Source: Streptomyces apocyni
Lineage (GTDB): Bacteria; Actinomycetota; Actinomycetes; Streptomycetales; Streptomycetaceae
NCBI RefSeq assembly: GCF_009739465.1
Contig: NZ_WHOM01000051.1
Coordinates: forward strand, 124,001 to 188,000
Reading direction: 5' to 3'
DNA: 64,000 nt
In this document: piece by piece, positions 39,900-48,266 of the stretch
How positions within the stretch are numbered: the stretch's first letter is position 1
Layout: each line of letters opens with the position of its first letter
Program-made: the position numbers and the translations under genes
Notes under the pieces: model-generated
Databases searched by the model: none
Told to the model about the DNA's origin: nothing
Seen by the model: the letters and a program-made list of their open reading frames with translations, nothing else

Positions 39900-41018
39900 T
39901 CAGGCGCGTCCGGCGATGCGGTTGACGCGGTCGATGGCACGCTCGAAGCCGCGGGTGAGGTCGTCGAAGACCTGCCGCACGCTGCGCTCGGAGTTCATCC
40001 GGCCGACGATCTGGCCGACCGGTGTACCGAGCAGCGGTTCGACTTCGTACTTCTGGATGCGGGACACGGCTTCGGCGACGAGCAGGCCCTGGAGCGGCAT
40101 GGGCAGGGGGCCGGGCCCTTGGGGATCGTCCCAGGCGTCGGTCCATTGGGTACGCAGCTGACGTGCGGGTTTTCCGGTCAGGGCCCGGGAGCGCACGGTG
40201 TCGCCTGAGCCCGCGGCGAGCAGCTTCTCGGTCAGCTTGCGGGAGTGGAGTTCGGCCTCGGCGCAGGTCAGCCACAGTGAGCCGAGCCAGACGCCCTGTG
40301 CGCCGAGGGCGAGGGCGGCGGCTATCTGCTCGCCGCTGCCGATGCCGCCCGCCGCGAGCACGGGCAGCGGGGCGACGGCCTCGACGGCCTCCGGGGTGAG
40401 CACCATGGAGGCGATCTCGCCGGTATGGCCGCCCGCCTCGTAGCCCTGGGCGACCACGATGTCGATGCCCGCGTCCGCGTGTTTGCGCGCGTGCCGGGCG
40501 CTTCCGGCCAGGGCGGCGACCAGGATGTGGTGGCGGTGGGCGCGGTCGATGACGTCGGCGGGTGGTGAACCGAGGGCGTTGGCGAGGAGTTTGATCGGGT
40601 AGTCGAAGGCGACGTCGAGTTGGCCGCGGGCGACCTGCTCCATCCAGCCGGTGATACGCCAGCCCGAGGCCTCACCGTCGGCGAGCTCCGGGACGGCGTG
40701 TTTGGCCAGGGTGTCCCGGACGAACTCGCGGTGCGCCGGGGGGATCATCGCCTCCACGTCCGCCTCGGTCAGTGTCTGGCTCCCCGGGGCCTCCACCTTC
40801 TTGGCGGGCATCACGACATCGAGTCCGTAGGGCTTGCCCTCGGTGTGGTCCTGCATCCAGTCGAGGTCGCGCTTGAGGTCGTCGGGCGCCGTGTAACGGA
40901 CCGCGCCGAGCACGCCGAAGCCACCGGCCCGCGTGATCGCGGCCGCCACGGCGGGGAACGGCGTGAAGCCGAAGATGGCGTGCTCGACTCCCAGTTGCTT
41001 GCTCAGCTCCGTCTGCAT
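39900..41018 (-). CDS. Nitronate monooxygenase-family FMN oxidoreductase
   Basis: 372-residue FMN-binding TIM-barrel protein of the NMO/2-nitropropane dioxygenase family. Signatures are 'GGFGVLGAVRYTAPDDL', 'DIVVAQGYEAGGHTGEIASMVL', 'PVLAAGGIGSGEQIAAALALGAQGVWLGSLWL' and 'SRALTGKPARQLRTQW'. In actinobacterial steroid catabolism a member of this family, IpdC, acts on CoA-bound C/D-ring fragments, so in this context CoA-ester oxidoreductase activity is more likely than nitronate oxidation (inference). The start ATG 41018 lacks a ribosome binding site. A CTGAT-N5-GTCAG palindrome lies 44-58 nt upstream. Confidence 0.83.
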   Translation of the reverse strand: MQTELSKQLGVEHAIFGFTPFPAVAAAITRAGGFGVLGAVRYTAPDDLKRDLDWMQDHTEGKPYGLDVVMPAKKVEAPGSQTLTEADVEAMIPPAHREFVRDTLAKHAVPELADGEASGWRITGWMEQVARGQLDVAFDYPIKLLANALGSPPADVIDRAHRHHILVAALAGSARHARKHADAGIDIVVAQGYEAGGHTGEIASMVLTPEAVEAVAPLPVLAAGGIGSGEQIAAALALGAQGVWLGSLWLTCAEAELHSRKLTEKLLAAGSGDTVRSRALTGKPARQLRTQWTDAWDDPQGPGPLPMPLQGLLVAEAVSRIQKYEVEPLLGTPVGQIVGRMNSERSVRQVFDDLTRGFERAIDRVNRIAGRA

Positions 41019-41057
41019 GTGCGCAGGATGCCGCAGCGGCGGCGCCGAGGGAAGAGA

Positions 41058-41076
41058 TTTTCTGATGGAGTGTCAG
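41058..41076. promoter_or_regulatory. Shared palindrome CTGAT-N5-GTCAG, copy 2
   Basis: TTTTCTGAT-N5-GTCAG upstream of the flavin oxidoreductase/FadD4-like operon, matching the site at 26803-26821 in arms, spacing and leading T run. Confidence 0.5.
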
Positions 41077-41096
41077 ATCATGGGAGATCGGCGCTG

Positions 41097-41159
41097 TTCA
41101 GGGGGTTGGACGGTTCAGGGGGTTGGGCGGTTCAGGGGGTTGGGCGGTTCAGGGGGCGG
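41097..41159. repeat. 17-nt tandem repeat (3.7 copies) at the desaturase-like stop codon
   Basis: TTCAGGGGGTTGG(A/G)CGG begins at 41097, 41114, 41131 and (partial) 41148. The TCA in the last unit, at 41149, is the stop codon of the minus-strand gene; every other unit repeats that TCA. Confidence 0.95.
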
Positions 41160-42708
41160 CGCCGTTCAATACCACCATCGCCGCGTTGTGCCCGGGGATG
41201 CCGCTCACCCCGCCGCCGCGCACCGCGCCTGCCCCGCACAGCAGGACGTTGGGGTGTGCGGTCTCCACGCCCCAACGGCCGCTGCCTTCGGTGGCGTAGG
41301 GGAAGGCGAGGTCGCGGTGGAAGATGTTGCCGCCGGGCAGCCGTAGTTCGCGTTCCAGGTCGAGGGGGGTCTTGGCCTCGATACACGGTCGGCCGTCGGC
41401 GTCGGTGGCCAGGCAGTCGGCGAGCGGCTCGGCCAGGTGGGTGTCCAGCTGCGCCAGGGTCGACGTGAGCAACTCCTCGCGTACGGCGTCGTGGTCGTGG
41501 GTGAAGAGCCGGGCGGGGGTGTGCAGTCCGAACAGCGTGAGCGTCTGGTAGCCCGCCGCCGCCAGGTCGGGGCCGAGGATCGACGGGTCGGTGAGCGAGT
41601 GACAGTAGATCTCCGACGGCGGCGCAGAGGGCAGCCGACCGGCCGCCGCCTGCATGTAGGCCGTCGCCAACTGCTCGTAGCCTTCCGAGACATGGAAGGT
41701 TCCGGCGAAGGCCTCGCGCGGGTCGACCGACGGGTCGCGTAGCCTCGGCAGCCGCTTGAGCAGCATGTTCACCTTGAGCTGGGCTCCCTCGGCGGGCGGT
41801 GGGGGTGTCTCGCCGAGCAGCGCGGCGAGCGCCTCGGGTGAGGCGTTGACCAGGACGTGCCGGGCCGCGGCGGTAGCCTCGCCGTCCACCGCGGCGGAGG
41901 TGACCTCGGCGTGGGTGCCGTCGGTGTCGATACGGGTCACCTCGCGCCCGGTGACGATCTCGGCGCCCGCCTCGCGTGCCGCGCGGGCCAGGGCGTCGGT
42001 GAGCGCCCCCATGCCGCCGACCGGCACATCCCAGTCTCCCGTTCCGCCGCCGATGACGTGGTAGAGGAAGCAGCGGTTCTGCCGTAGGGAAGGGTCGTGG
42101 GCGTCGGCGAAGGTGCCGATCAGGGCGTCGGTGAGGACGACGCCGCGCACCAGGTCGTCGGCGAAGTGCTCCTCGACGGCGACACCGATCGGCTCCTCGA
42201 ACAGCATCCGCCAGGCGTGGTCGTCAGCCACCTGGCGGCGCAGCTGCGCGCGGGTGGGGAGCGGCTCGGTGAAGGTCGGGAAGACGCGCTGCGCGACCTG
42301 GGCGGTACGGGCGTAGAAGCGCTGCCATGCCTGGAACTCCCGGTCTGAACCGGTGAGTTGCCGAAGGCCCTCGCGGGTACGGGCGGCGCTGCCCGCGATC
42401 AGCAGTCCGGTGGACCGGCCGTCGCGCTCGGTCGGCGTGTACGAGGACACGTCCCGCTTACGGACCGCGAAGGTCAGCCCGAGGTCCCGGACGATCTTCC
42501 GCGGCAGCAGGCTGACCAGGTACGAGTAGCGGGAGAGCCGGGCGTCGAGCCCGGCGAAGGCCTGGCTGGAGACGGCCGCTCCGCCGGTGTGGTCCAGGCG
42601 CTCCAGGACCAGCACGCGGCGTCCGGCGCGGGCGAGGTAGGCGGCGGCGACGAGGCCGTTGTGTCCGGCGCCGACGATGACGGCGTCGTAGAGGCGTGGG
42701 ACGGGCAT
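41149..42708 (-). CDS. Phytoene desaturase-like FAD oxidoreductase
   Basis: 519-residue FAD-dependent oxidoreductase. The dinucleotide-binding motif is at the very N-terminus ('YDAVIVGAGHNGLVAAAYLARAG' with the following acidic 'VLVLERLDHTGG'), and the C-terminal FAD motif is 'LLCGAGAVRGGGVSGIPGHNAA'. Closest family impression is PYROXD2/phytoene dehydrogenase-related proteins, not carotenoid CrtI itself: no crt genes are nearby. Start ATG 42708 (MPVPRLYD) places the Rossmann motif at the usual distance; the frame extends to 42744. Substrate unknown, possibly a polyprenoid or steroid-like compound given the neighbours. Confidence 0.82.
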   Translation of the reverse strand: MPVPRLYDAVIVGAGHNGLVAAAYLARAGRRVLVLERLDHTGGAAVSSQAFAGLDARLSRYSYLVSLLPRKIVRDLGLTFAVRKRDVSSYTPTERDGRSTGLLIAGSAARTREGLRQLTGSDREFQAWQRFYARTAQVAQRVFPTFTEPLPTRAQLRRQVADDHAWRMLFEEPIGVAVEEHFADDLVRGVVLTDALIGTFADAHDPSLRQNRCFLYHVIGGGTGDWDVPVGGMGALTDALARAAREAGAEIVTGREVTRIDTDGTHAEVTSAAVDGEATAAARHVLVNASPEALAALLGETPPPPAEGAQLKVNMLLKRLPRLRDPSVDPREAFAGTFHVSEGYEQLATAYMQAAAGRLPSAPPSEIYCHSLTDPSILGPDLAAAGYQTLTLFGLHTPARLFTHDHDAVREELLTSTLAQLDTHLAEPLADCLATDADGRPCIEAKTPLDLERELRLPGGNIFHRDLAFPYATEGSGRWGVETAHPNVLLCGAGAVRGGGVSGIPGHNAAMVVLNGAAP

Positions 42709-42765
42709 GGCTCTTCGTAACACGCGAGGCCGCGGCGGCGACACCGGAACACCCCGGCCTCGCGC

Positions 42766-43398
42766 TCAGTGGCCGCGATCAAGCCACTCCTGGAGGTGCG
42801 GCGCCTCGGCGTCGATCGTCGTCGAGTCGCCGTGGCCGGTGCGGACCACCGTCTCCGGTGGCAGGGTGAGCAGCCGGTCCCTGATCGAGTCGATGATCGT
42901 CGGGAAGTGCGAGAACGAGCGCCCGGTCGCGCCGGGGCCGCCCTGGAACAGCGTGTCGCCGCTGAAGACGGTCGAAAGGACCGGAGCGTACAGGCAGACG
43001 GCGCCAGGGGCGTGGCCCGGAGTGTGCAGCACGGTGAGGTCCGTACGGGCGATGGACAGCCGCTGGCCGTCGGACAGCAGGGCGTCGGGGAGGCGGTCGG
43101 GGTGGGTCTGCTTCCACAGCGGGAGGTCGTCGGCATGGAGCAGGATGGGCGCTCCGGTGCGCGCGGCGAGCTCGGGGGCCGCGTCGATGTGGTCGTTGTG
43201 AGCGTGCGTGCAGACGACGGCGCGCAGGGTGCGGTCCCCCAGTGCGGCGGCGATCGCGTCGGCGTCGTGCGCGGCGTCGATGACGATCGCCTCGTGGTCG
43301 TCGCCGACGATCCAGACGTTGTTGTCGACGTCCCAGGTGCCGCCGTCCAGGCTGAAGGTGCCGGAGGTGACGAGGTGCTCGATGCGGGCGCCGGTCAT
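42766..43398 (-). CDS. MBL-fold metallohydrolase coupled to mscR
   Basis: 210-residue metallo-beta-lactamase-fold hydrolase with HxHxDH ('CTHAHNDHID'), His in 'LHTPGHAPGAVCLY', Asp in 'VFSGDTLFQGG' and His in 'RTGHGDSTT', a glyoxalase II-like dinuclear site. Its ATG (43398) overlaps the stop codon of the mscR-type gene, so translation is coupled. Actinobacteria commonly pair these two. The likely role is hydrolysis of the mycothiol thioester made by the dehydrogenase, releasing formate or acid and mycothiol (family-context inference). Confidence 0.87.
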   Translation of the reverse strand: MTGARIEHLVTSGTFSLDGGTWDVDNNVWIVGDDHEAIVIDAAHDADAIAAALGDRTLRAVVCTHAHNDHIDAAPELAARTGAPILLHADDLPLWKQTHPDRLPDALLSDGQRLSIARTDLTVLHTPGHAPGAVCLYAPVLSTVFSGDTLFQGGPGATGRSFSHFPTIIDSIRDRLLTLPPETVVRTGHGDSTTIDAEAPHLQEWLDRGH

Positions 43399-44486
43399 CA
43401 CAGCATCACCACCGAACGGAGCACATCGCCCTGGTGCATCCGCGCGAAGGCCTTCTCGAGGTCGTCGAGCGCGATCGTCTCGGTGACGAAGGCGGCCAGG
43501 TCGATACGGCCCTGCTGGTGCAGGTCGATGAGCATCGGGAAGTCGCGCGAGGGGAGACAGTCGCCGTACCAGGAGGACTTCAGCGCGCCGCCCCGGCCGA
43601 ACACGTCGAGCAGCGGCAGATCCAGGGTCATCTCGGGGGTGGGAACGCCGACGAGGACGACCGTGCCCGCCAGATCCCGTGCGTAGAAGGCCTGTTTGTA
43701 CGTTTCGGGGCGGCCCACGGCCTCGATGACGACATCGGCGCCAAAGCCGCCGGTGAGCGCCCGGATCGCCTCCACCGGGTCGGTGTCCCGGGAGTTGACG
43801 GTGTCGGTGGCGCCCATGGCGCGGGCGGTGTCGAGCTTACGGTCGTCGATGTCGACGGCGATGATCCGTGCCGCGCCCGCGAGGCGAGAGCCCACGACGG
43901 CGGCCGCGCCCACCCCGCCGCAGCCGATGACGGCCACCGAGTCGCCGCGTGTGACGTTGCCGGTGTTGAGGGCCGCGCCGATTCCGGCCATCACTCCGCA
44001 GCCGAGCAGCCCGGCCACGGCGGGCGAGGCGGAGGGGTCCACCTTGGTGCACTGTCCGGCCGCGACCAGTGTCTTCTCGGCGAAGGCGCCAATGCCCAGG
44101 GCCGGGGAGAGCGCGGTGCCGTCGGTGAGGGTCATCCGCTGCTGGGCGTTGTGGGTGTCGAAGCAGTACCAGGGGCGGCCGCGGCGGCAGGCCCGGCACT
44201 GGCCGCACACCGCACGCCAGTTGAGGATGACGAAGTCGCCGGGCGCCACCTCGCTGACGCCTTCGCCGACCGACTCCACGACGCCCGCGGCCTCGTGGCC
44301 GAGCAGGAAGGGGTAGTCGTCGCTGATGCCGCCCTGCTTGTAGTGCAGATCGGTGTGGCAGACGCCGCAGGCCTCCACCCGCACCACAGCCTCTCCCGGA
44401 CCCGGGTCCGGGACCAGGATCGTCTGGACCTGCACCGGTTCGTTCTTGCCGGGGGCGATGACACCACGTACCTGCTGGGCGGCCAT
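43398..44486 (-). CDS. mscR: S-(hydroxymethyl)mycothiol dehydrogenase / nitrosomycothiol reductase
   Basis: 362-residue zinc-dependent class III alcohol dehydrogenase homologue. The catalytic zinc ligands are Cys in '[16 protein letters not shown]', His/Glu in '[11 protein letters not shown]' and Cys in 'LLGCGVMAG'. The structural zinc cysteines are in '[15 protein letters not shown]'. The NAD motif is '[21 protein letters not shown]'. It oxidises the formaldehyde-mycothiol adduct and reduces S-nitrosomycothiol in actinobacteria. Start ATG 44486 has AAGGAG 6-7 nt upstream. It is translationally coupled to the MBL hydrolase. Confidence 0.9.
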   Translation of the reverse strand: MAAQQVRGVIAPGKNEPVQVQTILVPDPGPGEAVVRVEACGVCHTDLHYKQGGISDDYPFLLGHEAAGVVESVGEGVSEVAPGDFVILNWRAVCGQCRACRRGRPWYCFDTHNAQQRMTLTDGTALSPALGIGAFAEKTLVAAGQCTKVDPSASPAVAGLLGCGVMAGIGAALNTGNVTRGDSVAVIGCGGVGAAAVVGSRLAGAARIIAVDIDDRKLDTARAMGATDTVNSRDTDPVEAIRALTGGFGADVVIEAVGRPETYKQAFYARDLAGTVVLVGVPTPEMTLDLPLLDVFGRGGALKSSWYGDCLPSRDFPMLIDLHQQGRIDLAAFVTETIALDDLEKAFARMHQGDVLRSVVML

Positions 44487-44591
44487 GTCACGCTCCTTTC
44501 ACCTAGCGGGCGTTTCTCTCAGGGTCAGGGTGTCATGGGTCATCGTCCAGGCGCCGGGGGGCCGGGGGTTCGAAAGGTCGGGGACAGGTGC

Positions 44592-46865
44592 TCACTGGCC
44601 CTGGCTGCCGCGCTGTTGGCGCAGGGCCGCGACCCGGCGGTAGAGGTCGGCGGCCTCCGCGCCGCGGCCGAGTTGTTCCAGGCAGTGCGCCTCGTCGTTG
44701 CGGCTGGCCAGGGCGTCGGGGTGGTCGGCGCCGAAGACCCGCTCGCGGGCGGCCGCGACCTGGCGGTACTCCGTGAGGGCGTCCGCCCAGCGGCCGAGCC
44801 AGCCGAGACTGACGGCCACCTCACGGTGGCTGACGAGGGTGTCCAGGTGATCCGCGCCCAGCACCCGTTCGCGGCGGGCGCCGACGTGGCGGGCCACGGC
44901 CAGGGCCTCCTCCCAGCGGCCCAGGCGGCCGAGGTTGACGCCGAGGCCGTGCCGGGCACGCAGCGTCTCGGGGTGGTCGGGGCCCTGCACGCGGGTCCGG
45001 TCGTCGACCAGGTCCCGGTAGAGGGCGAGGGCTTCGACGCTGTGGCCGAGGCGGCCCAGGCTGATGCCCACCTCGTAGCGGGCGGCCAGGGTGTCCAGGT
45101 GGTCGGGGCCCAGGGCCTGGCGCCGAGCCTCGGCGACCTCGCGGTAGGTTTCCAGCGCTTCGTTCCAGCGTCCCAACTGGCCGAGGGTGTAAGCGACTTC
45201 GTACTGAGTGACCAGAGTGTCGGGGTGGCCGGGCCCCAGCACCCCGGCGCGGGCGGTGGCCACGTCCAGAGCCATGCGGTAGGCGTCCTCAAGGCGGCCG
45301 AGCCTGCTGAGGTTGAAGGCGAGGTTGTGGCGGCAGCGCAGGGTGTCGGGGTGGTCGGCGCCCATCGTCCGCTCGCGGGACGCGAGTACCGCCGCGTACA
45401 CCTGGTGCGCCTCGAAGTGCCGGGCGAGCTGGCCCAGTACGTACGCCGTCTCCTGCCGGGCGGCGAGGGTGTCGGGGTGGTCAGGACCGAGTGCGCGCTC
45501 GCGGCCCGCGGCGACCCGGTCGTACTCGCGCAGGGCGTCGGCGGGGCGTCCTGTGCGGCTGAGCGCGAACCCGACCTCGTACCGGCTGGCGAGGGTGTCG
45601 GGATGGTCGGGGCCGAGGGCGTGCTCGCGCTCGGCGGCGACCGCGCGGTGCACCTCACCGGCCTCTTCCCAGCGGTCGAGACGGCCCAGGCTCAGCCCCG
45701 CGTTGTGCCGGCCCGTGAGGGCGGACAGGAGTGCGGGGGACGGTGTGGGGCGCTTCTGGCGCGGTGGCACGGTGGGTGCGAGCCGGTCGGTGCGCGGGGT
45801 CCATTCGCCGGTGAGTCCGGCCGCGTCCAGCGGGGTGCCTCGCGGGGCTGAGCCGCCGCCCGCCTTCTTGCCGGTGGTCATCCCGCGGGTCCAGGACGGC
45901 AGCCGTAGCTCACGGGGCGCGCTGCCGTGCCCCGTCACGCCCTGTGGCTGGTCGGGGCGCGCGCCCGTGGGCCGGACCACCACGGTGGGCACCCGCAGGG
46001 CCGCGGGCGGTGTCCCGGCGCGGCCGTCGGCGATCTGGTGGGCCAGTTGCCGCGCGTCGTGCGGTCGGGCCTCGGGCTCCTTGGCGAGCAGGTCGAGGAC
46101 GAGGTGCTCGAAGAACGTGGGCAGCTCCGGGCGGTGCTCGCGCGGCGGCGTGGGCGCCGTGTCGCGGTGCCCGACCAGCACGGCCCAGGCGTCGTCGAGG
46201 TCGAACGGCGGGGCGCCGGTGGCGATCTCGTACAGCACACAGCCCAGCGAGTACAGGTCGCTGCGATGGTCCACCGGGGCGCCGCTGATCTGCTCGGGCG
46301 ACATGTAGTGCGGGGTGCCCATGGCGATGCCGGTGCCGGTGAGCCGCGAGGTGAAGCCGATGTCGTGACCGAGGCGGGCGATGCCGAAGTCGCAGATCTT
46401 CACCGTGCCGTCGGTGAGCCGCATGATGTTGGCGGGCTTCAGGTCCCGGTGCACGATGCCCTGGTCGTGGGTGTAGGCCAGGGCGTGGGACACCTGCTCG
46501 GTGATCTCCACGACGTCGGGGACGGCCAGCGGATGCGCCTTGTTGTCCTCCAGGAGCTGACTGAGGTTGCGCCCCTCCAGCAGCTCCATCACCAGGTACA
46601 GCACCCCGTCGCACTCGCCGAAGTCATGGACGACGGTGACCCCGCGGTGCTGTAGCGCCGCCGCGACGCGCGCCTCGCGCCGGAAGCGCTCGCGCAGCAC
46701 CCGGGTGAAGGAGGGGTCGTGCTGCGGGCCCAGCGGTTTCAGGCACTTGACGGCGACTCCGCGGCCCAGCGACTCGTCGCGGGCGCGCCACACCTCGCCC
46801 ATACCGCCACGCCCGATCAGCTCAAGCAGCCGGTACCGGCCCTGGATCAGCCTGGTGTCCGCCAT
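44592..46865 (-). CDS. Ser/Thr protein kinase with eight kinesin-light-chain-type TPRs
   Basis: 757-residue soluble Hanks-type kinase. The kinase domain (about 8-275) has the glycine loop 'IGRGGMGEVW', Lys40 in 'VAVKCLK', 'IVHRDLKPANIM', 'KICDFGIARL', 'MGTPHYMSPEQI' and 'DLYSLGCVLYEI'. A linker of about 100 residues follows. Eight 42-residue TPR_10/12 repeats (about 375-740), each with GPDHPDTL-like spacing, complete the protein. There is no membrane segment or PASTA domain, so signals are probably sensed through the TPRs in the cytosol. Start ATG 46865 lies inside the 3' end of the MpaB-like gene (19-nt overlap), so translation is probably coupled. Confidence 0.9.
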   Translation of the reverse strand: MADTRLIQGRYRLLELIGRGGMGEVWRARDESLGRGVAVKCLKPLGPQHDPSFTRVLRERFRREARVAAALQHRGVTVVHDFGECDGVLYLVMELLEGRNLSQLLEDNKAHPLAVPDVVEITEQVSHALAYTHDQGIVHRDLKPANIMRLTDGTVKICDFGIARLGHDIGFTSRLTGTGIAMGTPHYMSPEQISGAPVDHRSDLYSLGCVLYEIATGAPPFDLDDAWAVLVGHRDTAPTPPREHRPELPTFFEHLVLDLLAKEPEARPHDARQLAHQIADGRAGTPPAALRVPTVVVRPTGARPDQPQGVTGHGSAPRELRLPSWTRGMTTGKKAGGGSAPRGTPLDAAGLTGEWTPRTDRLAPTVPPRQKRPTPSPALLSALTGRHNAGLSLGRLDRWEEAGEVHRAVAAEREHALGPDHPDTLASRYEVGFALSRTGRPADALREYDRVAAGRERALGPDHPDTLAARQETAYVLGQLARHFEAHQVYAAVLASRERTMGADHPDTLRCRHNLAFNLSRLGRLEDAYRMALDVATARAGVLGPGHPDTLVTQYEVAYTLGQLGRWNEALETYREVAEARRQALGPDHLDTLAARYEVGISLGRLGHSVEALALYRDLVDDRTRVQGPDHPETLRARHGLGVNLGRLGRWEEALAVARHVGARRERVLGADHLDTLVSHREVAVSLGWLGRWADALTEYRQVAAARERVFGADHPDALASRNDEAHCLEQLGRGAEAADLYRRVAALRQQRGSQGQ

Positions 46866-47773
46866 CGCGTGCTGTCGCCCCCGTCGCCTCGCTGCGCCCT
46901 CCCCGGCGTGTCCAGTATGGCCGTCTGGCCGCGCGGTGTGTACGGTGCCGGGCGGCTGCCGGGCCCGAGGCGTGCCATGGCGCGCAGGATGTGCTTGGGG
47001 GGCAGCTGCCAGCGGACCCGGGCGGGTATGCAGCGCAGCAGGTTGCTGGTGGCCCGCAGCCGCAGGTCCACGGTCTCGGGCGGCGGGGCTGGTCTGCCGT
47101 ACAGCGTGTGGGCCCAGGGCGGCAGCGTGCCGTACGCGAGGTTCTCCACCCGACGCCACAGCAGCTCCCGCGCGGGGGTGAGCAGCGGATGGATCGGGGG
47201 GCGGCGCAGGAAGTCGTCCACGTCGTGGGCCTCCGGCCCGGCCGCGAGCTGGGGCCGTATCCGTGTGAAGTAGGCGGCGAGCTCCGCCCGGTCGGCCGGT
47301 ACGCCGTGTGGGTCGAGGCCGATCAGGCGGGCGCTGGCGCGCTGTTCGTCGATGTAGCGGTCGGCTTCGGCGTCGCTGACCGGCAGGCCCGAGTGCTGGG
47401 CGACATACAGATACGAGTCGATCTCGGCGCAGTGCACCCAGAGCAGCAGCGCGGGCTCGTCGACGCCGTAGCGTTCGCCGGAGTCCGGGTCGGTGGCCTT
47501 GAGGCGACGGTGAATGCCCCGCACCCGGGCCGCGGCCCGCTCGGCCGCCTCGGTGGTGCCGTAGCTGATGGTGCCGACGAAGTTGGCCGTACGCAGCAGC
47601 CGCCCCCAGGCGTCCTGGCGGAAGTCCGAGTTCTGGAGGACGCCACGGAGGGCACGCGGGTGCAGCGCCTGGAGGTAGAGCGCCCGCACTCCCGCGATCC
47701 ACATGGCGGGATCGCTGTGGAGCTGCCAGGTGACCGATGAGGGCCCGAAGAACCCGGGGTCCGCCGTACGCAC
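46847..47773 (-). CDS. MpaB-like oxygenase (DUF2236)
   Basis: 308-residue DUF2236 protein, the family of heme-b oxygenases that includes rubber oxygenase Lcp and the fungal MpaB. Motifs are 'GFFGPSSVTWQLHSDPAMWIAGVRALYLQALHPRAL' (N-terminal), 'LLWVHCAEIDSYLYVAQ' and 'LLWRRVENLAYGTLPPWAHTLYG'. HP in 'LHPRAL' and the HC in 'VHCAEID' are candidate heme or redox-site histidines. Start GTG 47773 has GGGAGG 9 nt upstream. It overlaps the kinase gene by 19 nt. Substrate unknown. Confidence 0.82.
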   Translation of the reverse strand: MRTADPGFFGPSSVTWQLHSDPAMWIAGVRALYLQALHPRALRGVLQNSDFRQDAWGRLLRTANFVGTISYGTTEAAERAAARVRGIHRRLKATDPDSGERYGVDEPALLLWVHCAEIDSYLYVAQHSGLPVSDAEADRYIDEQRASARLIGLDPHGVPADRAELAAYFTRIRPQLAAGPEAHDVDDFLRRPPIHPLLTPARELLWRRVENLAYGTLPPWAHTLYGRPAPPPETVDLRLRATSNLLRCIPARVRWQLPPKHILRAMARLGPGSRPAPYTPRGQTAILDTPGRAQRGDGGDSTRWRTPG

Positions 47774-47887
47774 GGGCCGTACCTCCCTCGCCCCTCCCCG
47801 GGGCCAGACCGTGTGGCCGGACCCTTTGTCTTCAGGCTAGTCCCCCGTCGAGTCGCGTCCGCGGGCGGATGCGCGCATGATCGGTGC

Positions 47888-47926
47888 CGGAAAGCGGGAA
47901 AGACGGGAAAGCGGGAAAGAAGGAGG
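47888..47926 (+). repeat. Purine tract of CGGGAAAG repeats before the acetyltransferase
   Basis: Four near-copies of CGGGAAAG(A) run into the AAGGAGG ribosome binding site. The all-purine leader apart from the C residues may influence translation. Confidence 0.65.
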
Positions 47927-47932
47927 CACCTC

Positions 47933-48235
47933 ATGAGCACCTCGGTCACCGACGCCGAAGCGGAGCGCCGGTTCGAGGCGCGGGTCGACGGCAGCTTCGC
48001 CGGGTTCGCCGACTACCTCCGTACGGAGGAGCTCGTCGTGTACCCGCACACCGAGGTCGACCCCGCCTACGAGGGCCAGGGTGTGGGCAGCGCCCTCGCT
48101 CGCGCCGCGCTGGACGACGCGCGGCGCCGCGGCCTGCGCGTACTGGCCACCTGCCCGTTCATCTCGGGCTGGATGGCCCGCCACCCTGAGTACCAGGACC
48201 TCGCCTACCAGAACCGCAGCCAGGCGACGGACTAG
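47933..48235 (+). CDS. Small GNAT-type N-acetyltransferase (YjdJ/NATD1 class)
   Basis: 100-residue minimal Gcn5-like fold. 'RFEARVDGSFAGFADYLRTEELVVYPHTEVDPAYEGQGVGSALARAALDDARRRGLRVLATCPFISGWMARHPEYQDL' region carries the acetyl-CoA pyrophosphate loop 'YEGQGVGSAL' and the family-typical 'CPFISGWMARHPEY'. The family acetylates small molecules or proteins, with poorly known substrates. Start ATG 47933 has AGGAGG at 6 nt. The stop codon is duplicated 9 nt downstream. Confidence 0.88.
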   Translation: MSTSVTDAEAERRFEARVDGSFAGFADYLRTEELVVYPHTEVDPAYEGQGVGSALARAALDDARRRGLRVLATCPFISGWMARHPEYQDLAYQNRSQATD

Positions 48236-48245
48236 CCGGACTAGA
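48227..48245 (+). repeat. 9-nt duplication at the acetyltransferase stop codon
   Basis: ACGGACTAG-CCGGACTAG: GGACTAG, which includes the stop codon, occurs twice with period 9. Confidence 0.7.
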
Positions 48246-48266
48246 CGGCGTGGGCGGACTCGCGGG

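Noticed and set aside
41149..42708. Carotenoid biosynthesis (CrtI)
   Set aside because: Fold is phytoene desaturase-like, but no crtB, crtE or crtY partner is present, and the sequence looks like the PYROXD2-type branch.
22638..44486. Complete cholesterol catabolic cluster
   Set aside because: No ring-degrading enzymes (kstD, hsaABCD, kshA) or mce4 importer in the window; only side-chain/CoA-type genes, so the steroid link stays an inference.
43434..45851. 805-codon plus-strand frame over mscR and the kinase
   Set aside because: Antisense of two genes with intact catalytic motifs.
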